This document shows, piece after piece, positions 1 through 12,859 of a stretch of DNA of 40,706 bases. Within the stretch, counting starts at the first letter, position 1. Each line of letters starts with the position of its first letter. Below the pieces are notes generated by a model, which saw only the letters and a list, made by a program, of their open reading frames with translations, was not told where the DNA came from and did not search any database. The stretch covers positions 13,815 to 54,520 of the forward strand of contig NW_019775486.1 of the NCBI RefSeq assembly GCF_001039355.2, in the 5' to 3' direction. This stretch comes from Lingula anatina. Taxonomy: Eukaryota > Brachiopoda > Lingulata > Lingulida > Lingulidae. Position numbers and translations under genes: made by a program.

Positions 1-3000
1 CGATCTACAAAGACCGATGGTGTCTATTGTAATGGTGCCTTATTTAATCTACAAGAAACTAAAAAGCTCTTTTTGAGCACAATACATGTTTGGCGTTAAA
101 TAATCTTAAACAGAGTGAATGGTTGAATACACACATACGAAGGGTTCCATCAGAGAGAGCAACACTCTGTCAACACATTTGTCGCAACTACTAGTAACTA
201 TCCGTTACAGATAACAAACTTATAAGCAGTTAAACACATTTGTTTTTAGTGAACATTCCAGACAGGCATTGGTGTCTTTTCAATTCCGAGCCACCCTTCA
301 CCGTCCGCAGAGATTCATCGATCCCATTTGATTAGTGCAGTTAACCACCATTAGATAATTGACCGCAGGCCTCCTTAATGAAACGACCGACATTATACCG
401 CGGTTCGATAATCCCTATAAGTAGTTGGTAGTCAATCAGCGCTTGGCTTATCCAGTAAGAGTGATCGACCGAACACACGAACGATGCTCAAGAAACGTTT
501 CTTTGAAAATAAGTTTGGTTCTCAATGCTTACGTACGAAACCGGGTTGTTTCGACCAAGTAAAGCAAACGGTTCATCAGATATAGCATCACGCTTACCAC
601 CACCTATGATCTATCATTTATATTAACCATAAGTTTATTAGTTACAGAGGGTTGATTTAGCATCTAACATGTGTGTATGTGGCAACTGTATAGGAACAAG
701 CGCCTTGGCATTATAAATAAGAGTAAGGACTAAATACCATAGTCAAACCAAAGTTCCTAAATATTCAAGACTATCCATATGTGCATTAAGGGCCCATGGA
801 TTTATCATCACCACGCCCTGCACCCGTCCTTTTCTGCCCCCCCCCCTTGAACGCCTAAAACCGATAATAGATTAATTCAAACGTGATATAAATTAATCGA
901 TTGTGAATTTTCAACTTACAATGACATACCTAGGTATCGCAAGGTTGTCGTCACTCCCTGCACACTCTTCAAGATGGAATAGGCCGAATGTAACATCAGA
1001 TTGTAACATACATCAGCTAAATATCCTCGGGTTATTATTGATTATATAGCGATGTTGCATAACGCGTGGGTGTGCGGGGAACGTCCGTGTTTCAGACAGC
1101 TTGACCTCCAAATATCTTGACTGATGGTTAGAATCCGGGAAGTACGACTAGAGTTCTCAATGGTTTTCAGCTAGCGATAACTCACAAAACAGTCATTCTT
1201 TAACAAAAAGCTTCCAAGTCATGTAATACTACTTTGCCCGAAAAGACAAAGCGTATTCACATTTTATCTGTTGATAACGAATAGAGGGACCCTGTTAAAG
1301 CAGCCAAGTCCTCCCTGTAAGTCCAAACAAGATATGTTCTGCCTTCTACATCTACACGAAGCCTGCCTGCTTATGTCGAAAAGTAAGAGCGGCGCAACGA
1401 TGCATATGATTGTGGATCCATCAGAAATTCTGTTAATGGCTCCTTCAAATGAACACGCCGCCGCCCGAGAAGAAAGAAAACAACTTACGTAACCATCTGT
1501 CAAACTTCCCACTAATTTCGAGATCTCTGGACTACTCATTTGAGTTGAAGTTTACCAAGCATGACGTAGCAACAAGGCATACCAACACAGCAGTGGTAAC
1601 ACCCTGAATCAAAGCTAAACAATCACAAAAACTTTATTGCAGGCAATAACCCTGAGGGTCGGATTGGGTCGCCTCACTGGTTTTCGTTATCTCACCAGTC
1701 AATAAGAATACAACTGGGAAAATCGACTACATATTAACACTGAGATAGTTTTTAGATGAATTAACACAATGTAAAAGGTGTCATCTTTTAAATTGCTTTA
1801 ACCGGCTAAAAGCATTTTCTTATGACAGGATGTTTCGTTGTGACCATGCCGAGTATATTTGTAGGACGCCTTTTACCATAATGTCTAGCCTATAAAATGA
1901 TGCGACAACTTTGATAAACATTTACTTTGACACAAACTTATTTCAGTGGATATTGTTTGTGTCTGGGTGGGGGCTTTTTGTCTATCGTAAAGTTACATTT
2001 ACAGATATTGGCGTGTCAAATTCAATTTGGATTTACATACCGTCGACCAAGAAAATATATTGATCTAATTTATGCTTCAAATGTTGTGGAATTAAAGAAC
2101 GATATAATTGAAACAGACGGCATTTTCACTTATTTGAAAGTAACTTTAAAGTGTTGTATTCTTTTTTTTTTACATTCTTCAGCATTGGGAATAGTTGCAT
2201 TGCAAGCGTGTGGTTTCAGCGTGTCTTAAAGTCAACGAGTAAATTCACCTCAAAAACCCCGCGTTACTGGGTTGCAAACATTTCGAACCCATTTGTCTTA
2301 AGGAGCATGGGTGTAGACAGTCTCTAACCTCACTATCACATTTCAGAAAACAGACCATTTTTATTATATCACATTATATGTACCACAAACCAGTTATACA
2401 TTGGATTTTCACTACATTTCTTAGTTCTTATTAAACATAGCGAAAACACTCCGCCCTGACAAGGATTTATGATACAGTTAATTTCATAAAGTTGAACCAG
2501 GTAATAGAAAATAAAGAAATCGCCCTGCATGACTCGATTCGACAGCTAAGGAAAAACTAATTCTGGTCCGATTGACCTGGGACAAGATATAGTATTATCC
2601 TGCTAATAGTATAGTTACATTTCTTGGACCGTCAGATCATTTTAACGGCAAAGCATGGCTGCTATTTCATTAGGTACACCGCAATAAGGAACTTTCTAAT
2701 TGAGCTTTCGACCAAGTTATTAATTAATTCATTGGACTGCCAGGACGATAATATCCGTGATAATAAATGAGAGTTTAATATAGCATTGCCGCAATTCTTT
2801 TGACGTAAGTGTGAATTGGTATGCCCGACTCTTCCATTAACTATGTCAGGTAATAAAATGGCATTTAATCTGGAGACGCCAAGATTTATTACAGGTAGCA
2901 AAAGATAACGCATGCAAGGTTCTGGAAATTGAGGATATGTGAGGTCGTCAATCTGTAGAGAATATATGGCGGACTATTAGTTGATGTCGGACGTGCGGTA

Positions 3001-4788
3001 ATATTGCCATGAAAAATGTAACGTGGGTTTTAAACCTTCCCATCTCTCTCCGGATAGGATTTTGAAATTTATGCCAATACGTGGCTAAATCTCTCAATTC
3101 CAGATGGAATGCACCAAAAGATAACCAAGCCTGACTTTCAAAGCCTCACCTAAGTCCTTGTCCCCAGATATTCTTGCAGAATCTCGGCGACAGATTTGTC
3201 GGCTTGCCACTCTCCCCTGGGACGACTAGGGCAGTGAATACGCTTTTAACAAAAAAGGCAACCTTGAAAAGATGGCTTTAGGTTAAACTCCTATTAATCA
3301 AAAAAATCTGGATTTCATAAGATAAAAGCGTTTTGTTCCTCTTCATTAATTTAACGTTCACTTCCGCACGCAAGGCGTTCAGGTTTATAAAATGAAAGGG
3401 CAATGTCGAAGAAAATAAGTCACAGAGATCTTCGCACCCTTCCCAGCAGTAAGCCGCTGTTGTGGGAATTTCCCCATTTGGAATTGTGGCCCAAAGAAAG
3501 GGAATTCAATAGTAATTATCCCAAAGTTGACTGGGTTATTTAGGAAGCCTTCATTAAGCAGCCAGCAGGTTCAACGGGTAAAATTAAACGTCGTTTGAGG
3601 GCATATGTAGCGCGCATGCATTTCTAAGGGTCGAACTGGGATGCAATGTCATAATTCATAACTATACCCTGGCGTAGTTGGCGGGGATTATTCCGAAACG
3701 CAATGTAGGTAATTAAGGAACAACATTTTCCCATTTACCCCCATGCATTAACAACGTTTTGGCAGTGTTGGGGTACGAATTGGAGAGGAACCATAGGGGC
3801 GCTTCTGCATCCAATCTTTCTTGCAATTCTGACTTATTTTTCATTTGGCTTGGCACATAAACCAGAGGTACAATATTAACCACCAGATTTGGTCTGAATT
3901 ACTTTGAACCAATAATCAGGAAATTCTAGGAAAAAAACTTACACCAAAAATACAGCTGTGCATGTACCATGACGGAGATGTACGTCAGAGTTTCTAAATT
4001 GCACAAAGAAACAAACACTATTATAAACATACCTGACCTCGGAATTTTTGGTTGAAACAGATAACAACTTACCGCCCGACTATCACTCTTTCAATAATTT
4101 AGAAATTCGTTCATACAGTACAAACATGTTTGTCTAAAGAAAATCACAATCATAAGTTTTGGCCAGGTCAAATGCTTTATTCCCTTTCCAAACGCCGGAT
4201 TACCAAAGATCTTTATGTCGATAACTGATCTTGAATTTAAGACCAAATGTTTGAGTCCACTAAATCGACGAGGGCACGTGCAAATGACACATAGAAAAGA
4301 AACGGCTAATGATGCAGGCCAAATTTTTTGGGTGGATTAATACTGTGTCATCCTTAAAAAACTAGACAAGACTGTTAGGTCTTGAAGATTGACTATTTTC
4401 TAGTGTTATCATAAGAAACGAGCAGCTATTTAGCATTTTGCCGAGAAGAACATCTGTTGCGCACTTCTGAGGTTTTCACAGGAAACAGAATCCCTTCATT
4501 TAGACCAAGGGCCAGTTTTTTTTTTAAGACGAAACACGACAGACAAAGTCAAAGAAAGGTCATTTTCATGCAAGGACGCAGCATGGGCTGAAAACACTAT
4601 CTTATTTGCATAACCAGCAAACAGAATACGTATCATATAAAAATCGCTAACTTAATTCTGTGCTTACGTCACGGCGGTTGTAATATGAAGCATGTCTTCA
4701 TCGAGTTATAAAGTGTGGAAAAGCTCCTGGACTAACCAAAACTACCCTCTCATATCTGGAGCTTCTCAAAAGTATGCGATACAATAAT
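1..4788. other. Intergenic or deep-intronic DNA, no gene supported
   Basis: AT-rich unique sequence with a short C run at about 838-847. Open frames near 1264-1539 and 1927-2229 have no recognisable product. On the minus strand an ATG at about 1539 followed by 17 codons ends at a GTAAGT donor near 1486, a very weak first-exon candidate. Confidence 0.6.
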
Positions 4789-4791
4789 TTA

Positions 4792-5006
4792 GACTGCATT
4801 CCCAGAGCTTTTAGATCGATCTATCCCTGTGGGGAATCTCACTAGATTACTGTCAGCTTAGCCGGCTTAAATGTCTGTCCCGCCTACTAAAAGCTGTAAG
4901 GGGGTAATTAACTACCTTGCGCGCTCGGCTGACAGCAATTTAGCGTGAACCCCCTGGGAGTTAGGTCGATCTAGATGGATCGATCTAAATCTATGGGAAT
5001 GCAGTC
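4792..5006. mobile_element. 215-bp MITE with terminal inverted repeats and TTA duplication
   Basis: The ends are inverted repeats: GACTGCATTCCCA at the left and TGGGAATGCAGTC at the right are exact, and similarity continues inward through the TTTAGATCGATC stretch (about 30 bp in all). The element is flanked by TTA on both sides (4789-4791 and 5007-5009). A 3-bp TTA/TAA duplication is characteristic of PIF/Harbinger transposons, so this is most likely a non-autonomous relative. A second inner pair (CTGTCAGC near 4851, GCTGACAG near 4929) adds to the foldback. No transposase coding is present. Confidence 0.75.
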
Positions 5007-5434
5007 TTAGTAATAGACTACTAGCGCACCCTGTGGTCAGAGAGTCACTAAAACATCGTCCGTATTTTTTGGGCACCAGTCTAAGTTGACGTATAGTGAG
5101 TGAAGTGTAAATGTGCCCACGTGTACATAAGGTTTGGCACAACTATTAAAGTGTTGTTCTAGATCCATTTGAGGGTTGTACATTGAGACAATGTTATTAC
5201 CTTTAATTGGTAGCCCCACATGTCGCATATACCGGGTTCATCTGAAGGTTATCTGGAAAAAACACTAGGGTATGTTGGGACAGTCACAAGTGTAGCTGAG
5301 TGATGTTATTAGCTGGTGGTGAGAAGTTAAATGGGTCGATATTCGAAGTTCGTGTCACTAATGTGGTTGTGTTAAGTCGAGGACTGATGGACAGATACAA
5401 GATCAATCTCTATACCAGGAGCACGCATACACAC

Positions 5435-5438
<4 letters not shown>

Positions 5439-5477
<39 letters not shown>
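5439..5477. repeat. (AG)n microsatellite
   Basis: About 19 uninterrupted AG units following a short ACAC-rich leader. Confidence 0.97.
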
Positions 5478-5480
<3 letters not shown>

Positions 5481-7571
5481 CGGATGATCGAACCACAATT
5501 ATAGCATCACCTACAATTCAGCTGTGAACATTATGTCATAATCTTTTTCATTAACACAGTTTGGATTTAAGTGCCTTGGCAACATGGAGAAAATTAATGT
5601 GCTGATGACTTAAAAGCATGGGCTTCATCAGTTTTTTCATCAAATTAAGTTCCCTCTGTCCACAAGTGTCGGTGTGAACATTATTTACAAGGAGTGGGCA
5701 TCCTGTTTCCGGGTGATAATAATGGCAAGATGATGATAAAATAATGAAATGATGTAATCTCCATGATGTGTTAATTGACGAAGGATGAAGTGGACTTGGA
5801 AGTGGGAAAACGGTGTTGATGAAAAACAAATTACAAAACAAATGCAATAACGTGAATAACTTGCTCAATTAATAAATCTTAGAGAGAAGAATTGTCCATT
5901 CTAAAAATAGAGAGGAACCGTGCATTTAAGTGGAACCTATGTTTATATCTCAATATTAACACCGTCTGTTTGGTTCTTTAAGAGAAATAAGAAAAGACAG
6001 GATATCGTGTGAAGCACCGGTGGGCTGAGTAAAGCATTGCAACTTGTGATCTCTTCCTATGGTACTTAATTAAAGGGTAATGACAAACTGGCCCTTCACT
6101 GCGCTTGAGGAGCGTGCCTCTATTACGAAAGATCGCATATAATTGCCTAAGGGTAGGAACCAATATAACATAATCGGGGTATAGCCCGAAGCCAAACAGA
6201 AAAAGCCTGGCAGCAATTTAAGAAAAAAGTAATCTGACGTTGAGTTATGATCTATTTATAAAATACCTGCCCGTCCAACAATCTATCCAACCGTCTGGTT
6301 AACCATTCATATTTTATCTATCTTTTTATCTTTTTGTCCACCTGTCTTAATGCCTGTCTACGTTCATCTAAAATTCTGTATTGCCCATACAGCGTTGAAG
6401 AAACCCAATATGTTTACTTCTGTTGACCCACAGTAGCGTCACAGGGCAAAGAGCTGTTTAATAATTTGAAACTTCCCCATGCAACTTTGCACAAATACAC
6501 AAAATCATCCTAATCCACACGTATTAAATATTGACTTTGTTCTACAATTACTAGTAAGCACGCATCACCAATATCACGAACTTAGCAACTTGCAGCCTTT
6601 CGACCTCTGTCTATTTATTGCCGCAGAATAATTGTAAGAACACTAATAACGGTGGGAAATGTTTCCTTCAATCGCTAGTAAAACCATACTTTGTTATGTA
6701 AAATTGCTTCATATTGACTTAAACTGCTAGACGTAATACCAAAGTTAAGGATTAGATTTAATTTAATCATCATCTTCATATTGGAAGCACGAAAATCCAT
6801 GAGATTATTATGCATAAGATTGTTTTTAAACATTTATTTCGTAAGAAAGATGTAATGATTAATTAAGAGTAGAGCTCCATTTTAATTTGCAGCAGTTAGT
6901 ACGAGAGAGAAAGAACAAGCAATGTCGAAGGCACTCACACGTACAATGTAGGGGCTGAAGCAGGGGTAAAGTCCCTGGTCTGGTAGTGAAAGACACTGTT
7001 CGTGTGCTAGCGTTTGCTAGAGCTGAACTAACTTTTTTTTGCATTTAAGGACAGCAAACATGTAGAGAAGTTGATTCAATGTCTGCCCTGAGATATTCCC
7101 AAAACCAATGAACAACCACGGGGGTAGATATCTACCATCTACCGTTTGTTTCCTCCACAAACTTTATCCAAAAGTATCGTAAGCTATATCTTTATATATG
7201 CCGTAATGTAGAACGAAGGGCTTTAAACATCGGTGGAGGCTTAATTTTACAATAACTAAGTATTTGATTATATTTGTGAAGACAGCTTCAGTGTTTGGAA
7301 TAAAATCGCCAACGATAAATCCAAATACCACAAAAAGATCACCAATTGAAAATTTGAGTTGCAACTCACGGAAGAGGTAATGAAAATCATTTACAACTGG
7401 GCGACGCGCAAAGAACCTTTATCTTTCATTACAATGTTTCAGTCTCTTCCAACTTTAAAAATTAAATTTAAATAGTTTTATTGTGTGATGTGTAATATTT
7501 CCCATAATTTTAAATTTCAAGAAATGTATTCACGCATTCACTGCAAAAATTTAACCGGGCGTAAAAAGTAA

Positions 7572-7584
7572 ATTATTATTATTA

Positions 7585-7625
<41 letters not shown>

Positions 7626-7714
7626 GTTGTTGTTGTTGTTGTTGTTGATGATGTTGTTGTTGTTGTTGTTGTTTTCGGTGATGATTTTGTTGTTGTTGTT
7701 GTTGTTGTTGTTGT
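7572..7714. repeat. ATT then GTT trinucleotide microsatellite
   Basis: An (ATT)n block with a short poly-T interruption passes directly into (GTT)n, broken by GATGAT and a TTTTCGGTGATGATTT segment. The ATT part could be the tail of an old CR1-like element, but no element body is recognisable upstream. Confidence 0.95.
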
Positions 7715-7814
7715 AAGGCTGATGGTTAAGTAACTAAATTGTGATGTTATGAGTGTGACAATAAAAATAAAGTACACGTAAATGGTAAGAAATACCGAGT
7801 TCTTGTAATAAGAA

Positions 7815-7850
7815 ACCGTCAATTCAGTAGACAGCTTATGAATTGACGGT
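7815..7850. repeat. Perfect 12-bp inverted repeat (hairpin)
   Basis: ACCGTCAATTCA and its exact complement TGAATTGACGGT are separated by 12 nt. Not linked to any gene seen here. Confidence 0.6.
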
Positions 7851-10030
7851 GCTATTTCGGTATCACTGGCAACAAACTATCAGTTCAGATATTTTACACC
7901 TGTATAAACTTGCTGTTGAAGACGGGTTTCACCTTCTTCCCAAAATGCCAGTTAAAATCTAAGTCGAGATGAATGTTCACTATGCCCTTGTACTCAGCAA
8001 TTATAAAAAGGACAGGGGATTCTTTATATTCGGTATTGTGGACCTTTTCACAGCAAAATCTACGTGTGCTCGTAGAATATATATTCAATGTTGATTGAAA
8101 GCAGAAGTTTCCCCATTCAAAAAAGAGGGAAAACAGTGTCTCTTTAGACCCCCATCCCCCTCCTTCTTTTTATTAGACGCCTGATCGCTATGTATTACCA
8201 CTGGTGTGCTTTTTTTCCCCATCAAATCACTCAGCGATACAAATCAAGTTACCTCACAAGTATACTTTTATTAGGTAATATCAATGTAATCCATCAGACT
8301 GCACAAAATGATGTGGGATCAAGGATATCCCGCTTGTTATATCATTAAGCTCATTGTTACACGTAATCTCGACCTCAGCGTCTGTCGCAAATCTGAATGA
8401 TTCGATTAAAATGGCGTAAAGTGCGTTAATGGACCCCGATTTTATTAAATTTACTCCATCGTTCCTCTGCTGCGCGTGTGTTGGAATCTGGTTAATTATA
8501 TAAGCGGCCGCGTAGATCGGTATAGCGCTTAATTCAGTTCGTTCTGACGCCCCGCAGAGGCGCTCACTCTCGGGCAGTTATAAGCATTGGCAGTGTTCGC
8601 CTTGATGTTTTCTTTGTGTGAAAGGTTATGATGGGCAGGTAACTCACATGTGACATGAATCAGACACTAATTTAATTACAAACGACGTGCGTTTGGCATG
8701 GTTAGAAGAGTTGATTCGTCTTTTTCCTGGTTCATTGTTTTGGAAGAGCGCCTCGTCATTACCAACACCACACTTGAAACCTTTCCCCGTCCACTGGTAT
8801 TTATAACATGCATTATTTTATGGACAAGTTTATATAATGAATACAATAATTTCAAATATATTATCTAATTACTATAGATTATTAAAAGGTACGTGGTATT
8901 TACATTCCAAAGCGGCGCCGTGATACAAAAAGCACAAAAACAAAACGGATGAGGATCGCCATGCAGAGACATTGTCATGTCTGAAAAAGATGAGTGTCGA
9001 CAATTGATGCTGCGCAGTTTTTAGCAACGACAGAATTAGTTGTTTTGAGAGTAACCGCGTGTCTTTCTACACAAAATTAATAAACAATCGAGCCGCTTTG
9101 CTGTTTCACGTCCGCAGCGCCCCTAGCGGTGATTTCCACTCCAGTGACTCACTGACAGGTGTCGCTTCTGACAGGCAATCGTGTTCACAACCGGTGAAGG
9201 GGAAGCGTTGATCAGGCAAATTGCAATAAAAACATACATTTTTCCCGTTCAGCTATAAATACATAGCGTGATGGCACACAATGCTCGTTAGACCTTTGTA
9301 TTCCTGGACATAGTGATTTTTCTTTATCGCCAAGCCATGTTCTTTTCAAAACCGTTTAGAAAAATGTGATCTGTATAGCGATTTGGAGCTATAACCTTTA
9401 TATCCCCTTCGTTTCTAGTAACATCCACAAGTCTCTATTTACAGCACGAATGTGGTTCAACAAGTAGAAACGTGAAAGTCGAAAACCATTATGTTTTCTT
9501 GGATGTATTTTTTATGTTTGGGTGTGAAAGCGTCTTTGGATATGATATATTTTGGCAATTAAAGTATATGCAGAAATTGACAGGGAAAATAATAACGAAA
9601 TTAAGATTCTAAAGTCTATTGAAGAAGCTAATAAAGTTTCGAAATGGTAGCTTACTCAGAAATATCTGAGGCTGTTCTTTCAAAATGTTTGCATAAAGAA
9701 AAAGAAAAACCAGGAGTGGACCCATGCTTAATTTAATTTTGATGAAGAAATACCCTTTACCTTGGGCGGTGGGGTGCGGGGGGGGGGGTAATTTTGTTTC
9801 ATGGATACACTCTTTTACAGTTCTTCTTGTACAGAATCAGCTTTGTCATTCCGTAACTACATGCCTCCACATCTTAACCAGAGAATACATAACACAGGGG
9901 AAACCAACATTATGGCTATAGATAGCACAACACACACATGTACAAACGTCAGTGTACCTTTACAAGTCAAATCAATGGTATAAACTACCACTTACGCAAA
10001 AACATACCCCATTGACTAATTGAATTCCAG

Positions 10031-10100
10031 ATCCGGTCGTCCTCCGAGGATCGTTATGCAATGCTCAAATCGCTCAAGCTTCCTGATGGTACTATGACAG
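10031..10100 (+). CDS. Possible orphan exon, unassigned gene
   Basis: A 70-nt open segment flanked by tgaattccag and acag|GTAAAC. Its translation starts IRSSSEDRYAMLKSLKLPDG, with codon choice that looks like coding sequence. The frame stays open through the putative donor to TGA at about 10187 (KQPKRSFFLKSRHENIGFK and onward), so it could instead be a terminal exon. I do not recognise the protein and cannot place neighbouring exons. The pyrimidine tract before the acceptor is weak. This is an inference from composition and splice signals only. Confidence 0.3.
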
Positions 10101-11192
10101 GTAAACAGCCGAAGCGTTCCTTCTTCCTTAAATCCCGTCACGAAAACATCGGTTTTAAAGCTTTCTTCGGTAACGATTCGAGACGTTGAATGTCACCGGA
10201 TTTACATAGCGCACTGTCTGAATCGAGGATCTTAAGTAACAATGCCAATACTTCCTTATGACGGTGGAAATTGAATATTCATTGTAACATGTCCGATACC
10301 GTTTCCGTTCATCCGAGAGTTAGGTTAATTTTGATTAGGTCGCTTACGTCGTTAATTGATCCCTTGGGGTGGTATTTGTATGTACTAAACACGCGTACCA
10401 GTCTTATCATTGCGCACGAGGTAAATGATATCTGAAATCAACCTCAGTTCCAAAGGTTTTAATTTTCCTTTTATTTTAATTAGCGTATATTTTTGCTGTC
10501 CGCAGACTGATGAAATCTTATATTTTTCCGACAGAAGCCCCGTCTGTTCTCTCAAGAAAACCTACTTGTATCTCACAGTCATCCACAAATGAATATGAAT
10601 TCGAAGTCCAAATTATTAAAATATCGAAGAATTCCATTCTTTAAAAAAAGTAGTTATCCTTCAATAAGAGCGACAGCGTCTTAGCCTTCTATTATGGGTA
10701 GTCTATACAGCCACTTCATAAACGCTTTTATTCTTTAAAGACAGACTTAAGAAGAGAAAGATGCATTGAGAAATGACCTGAAAGTGTCACACAAGCAACA
10801 AGGACAAGATGTTCGCTTGCTTTGTTCTCCCTTGGAAAGAAGAGGCAAATATCTAGAATGACTTAAACCTAATACTCTCGCCCAGTTAAACAAACTTCAC
10901 TATGGCAACTGTCAGGTTTCGCATACAAAAACACGACAGTTTGGAATGAAAAAAACACGCGAGCTTAGCTCCAGTGGTGTCGAGAATTAATCTAATATCC
11001 GGAGAATGCGTTTAAATATAGAAAATACATGACGAATAAAGTATTTGAAACTTGAGTCCTTGTACTTGTAAATGTATGTGTATATGTATTCTTTCGGTGC
11101 TTGTGCATGTGCGTGAGTTTGCGTGTACATGTATGTTAATATATGTACTCGTGCGAATACGTGAGTGCGCCTAAAGGTGCACATTTGTGTCA

Positions 11193-11196
<4 letters not shown>

Positions 11197-11271
<75 letters not shown>

Positions 11272-11395
11272 GAGAGAGAGAAAAAGTGTGTGTGTGTGTG
11301 TGTGTGTGTTTGTGTGTGTGTGTGATTGAGAGAGAAGAGAAAGTGTGTGTGTGTGTGTGTGTGTGTGTGCAAGAGAGAGAGTGAGAAAAAAGTGT
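11197..11395. repeat. Compound GT/GA microsatellite
   Basis: Alternating blocks: (GT)n at 11197-11226, (GA)n at about 11227-11280, (GT)n, GA-rich, (GT)n, then GA-rich to about 11395. Apparent His/Thr- or Val/Cys-rich reading frames here are artefacts of the repeat. Confidence 0.95.
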
Positions 11396-12014
11396 GACGC
11401 AGGGTTAATTATTTTCTTATCTAACAGTGTTGTCAATCAAAAAAGTGCACAACACCATTTTCGGGCATAGAAAGTCTCATATCAAAATGGCACTGGAAAT
11501 ATAAACAGTTCAAATGTTATGTTATCTTTATATTAATCAAACCAATATCACAATATAAACAGCACACAACTCACAGTGGCGAGGTGCAATGACAGGTCAA
11601 CTATATTCAACGCAACAATCACAGACTTTTTTCTCTACAGGTAAACGCTCAATATTATAGCTATTATCATGCTATTGATCACTGACGTTATACAAACAAG
11701 GAAAAATCGAGAAGTCCCCTGTACGTTACTGTGAACATTATCAATGTTACCTGCTGTTCGATTATGGAATGTTATAGCAATAAAGGAACCCTGAATGCGT
11801 GTACGCTCAGGCAATTTGTCGGTATAACTTCCGAGTAATATTGAGCGAAAAAACGACTTTGCTACGATATGATTCATTTGTGTGTAACTATTTGACTTGA
11901 TATTCTCAAACGGTTAGATTGATATACAGCTTATATAACTGCAGTGCTTATTTCACATAGGTTGTAGATTACATCTTTATGTAGATCTTAGTAGATAACG
12001 TCGCATTTAAATAT

Positions 12015-12047
12015 CTCACTCTCTCTCACTCTCTCTCACTCTCTCTT
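12015..12047. repeat. (CACTCTCTCT)n short tandem repeat
   Basis: Three near-identical 10-bp units of CACTCTCTCT. Distinct from the pure CT array at 12817. Confidence 0.85.
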
Positions 12048-12813
12048 AGAAAAAATAATTTTCGGGGAATCTGCAATTTTCGTCATTTAGAACGTTTGTT
12101 CTAAAAATTATTCAGACATGCCAATCCACAGTAAGTAATCAACCGAAACAACAGTATCTTCTTTAACACAGTACACATGAGCGCAATCGTTTGCCACCGG
12201 TCAAGGTTCACAGACGTTTGAATATATCCAAAATCAACAACATATGACATGATACATGTCGTGCAAAGTACAACTTATAAACCTATTCTTGTCTGTGAGC
12301 AACATTCAATAAAATAATCGTGAGACTGGAGAATATTAGATATTCGAATAGGCTCCATAAACCGCACCTCCAACAGCGCTCTTTCCGTAAATAAAAATCT
12401 GTATCCAATTGTTTATCAATTCGCTGCACGAGATTGAATTAAACGCCGAATGACTCGATCTACTTAAGGTTATTACGTATATCAATAGTATTCTTTTGGG
12501 TTGTTCATTTGCTTTGAAACACGAGGTTTTTGTAAGCACATTCATAAACTGGGTATTCATTTTTATCGACATCTCTACCCCAAGGCATCCTTATCTTTGT
12601 ATCTTTTTCTCCTTATCCTGATTGTAATCACCCATTGCTGTCGTTCTGGTAATCGCCTTTCTATTCCCGTCTGGTATTTTCTTCTTTAGAGCCCTGACCT
12701 TCACGCTTTGACGGGCACGGAAATACCTCTTTTAGCCCACCCCTCCCCACTCTAACTCCACCCTAACCCCGCCCCCGTTATTCAGTCCACAATCAGTATC
12801 AACATTGCGGGTT

Positions 12814-12816
<3 letters not shown>

Positions 12817-12856
<40 letters not shown>
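12817..12856. repeat. (TC)n microsatellite
   Basis: About 20 pure TC units. Confidence 0.97.

Positions 12857-12859
<3 letters not shown>

Larger units (their letters stand above)
5010..10030. other. Intergenic DNA with microsatellites and a hairpin
   Basis: Apart from the AG and ATT/GTT arrays and the 7815 hairpin, I see only AT-rich unique sequence and a G run at about 9778-9788. The poly-Thr frame on the minus strand near 7622-7822 is an artefact of the trinucleotide repeat. Confidence 0.6.

Noticed and set aside
7622-7822. Poly-threonine minus-strand frame
   Set aside because: It is the GTT microsatellite read in one frame.
10987-11436. 149-codon minus-strand frame rich in His, Thr, Ser and Leu
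   Set aside because: It is the translation of the GT/GA compound microsatellite and has no non-repeat coding evidence.
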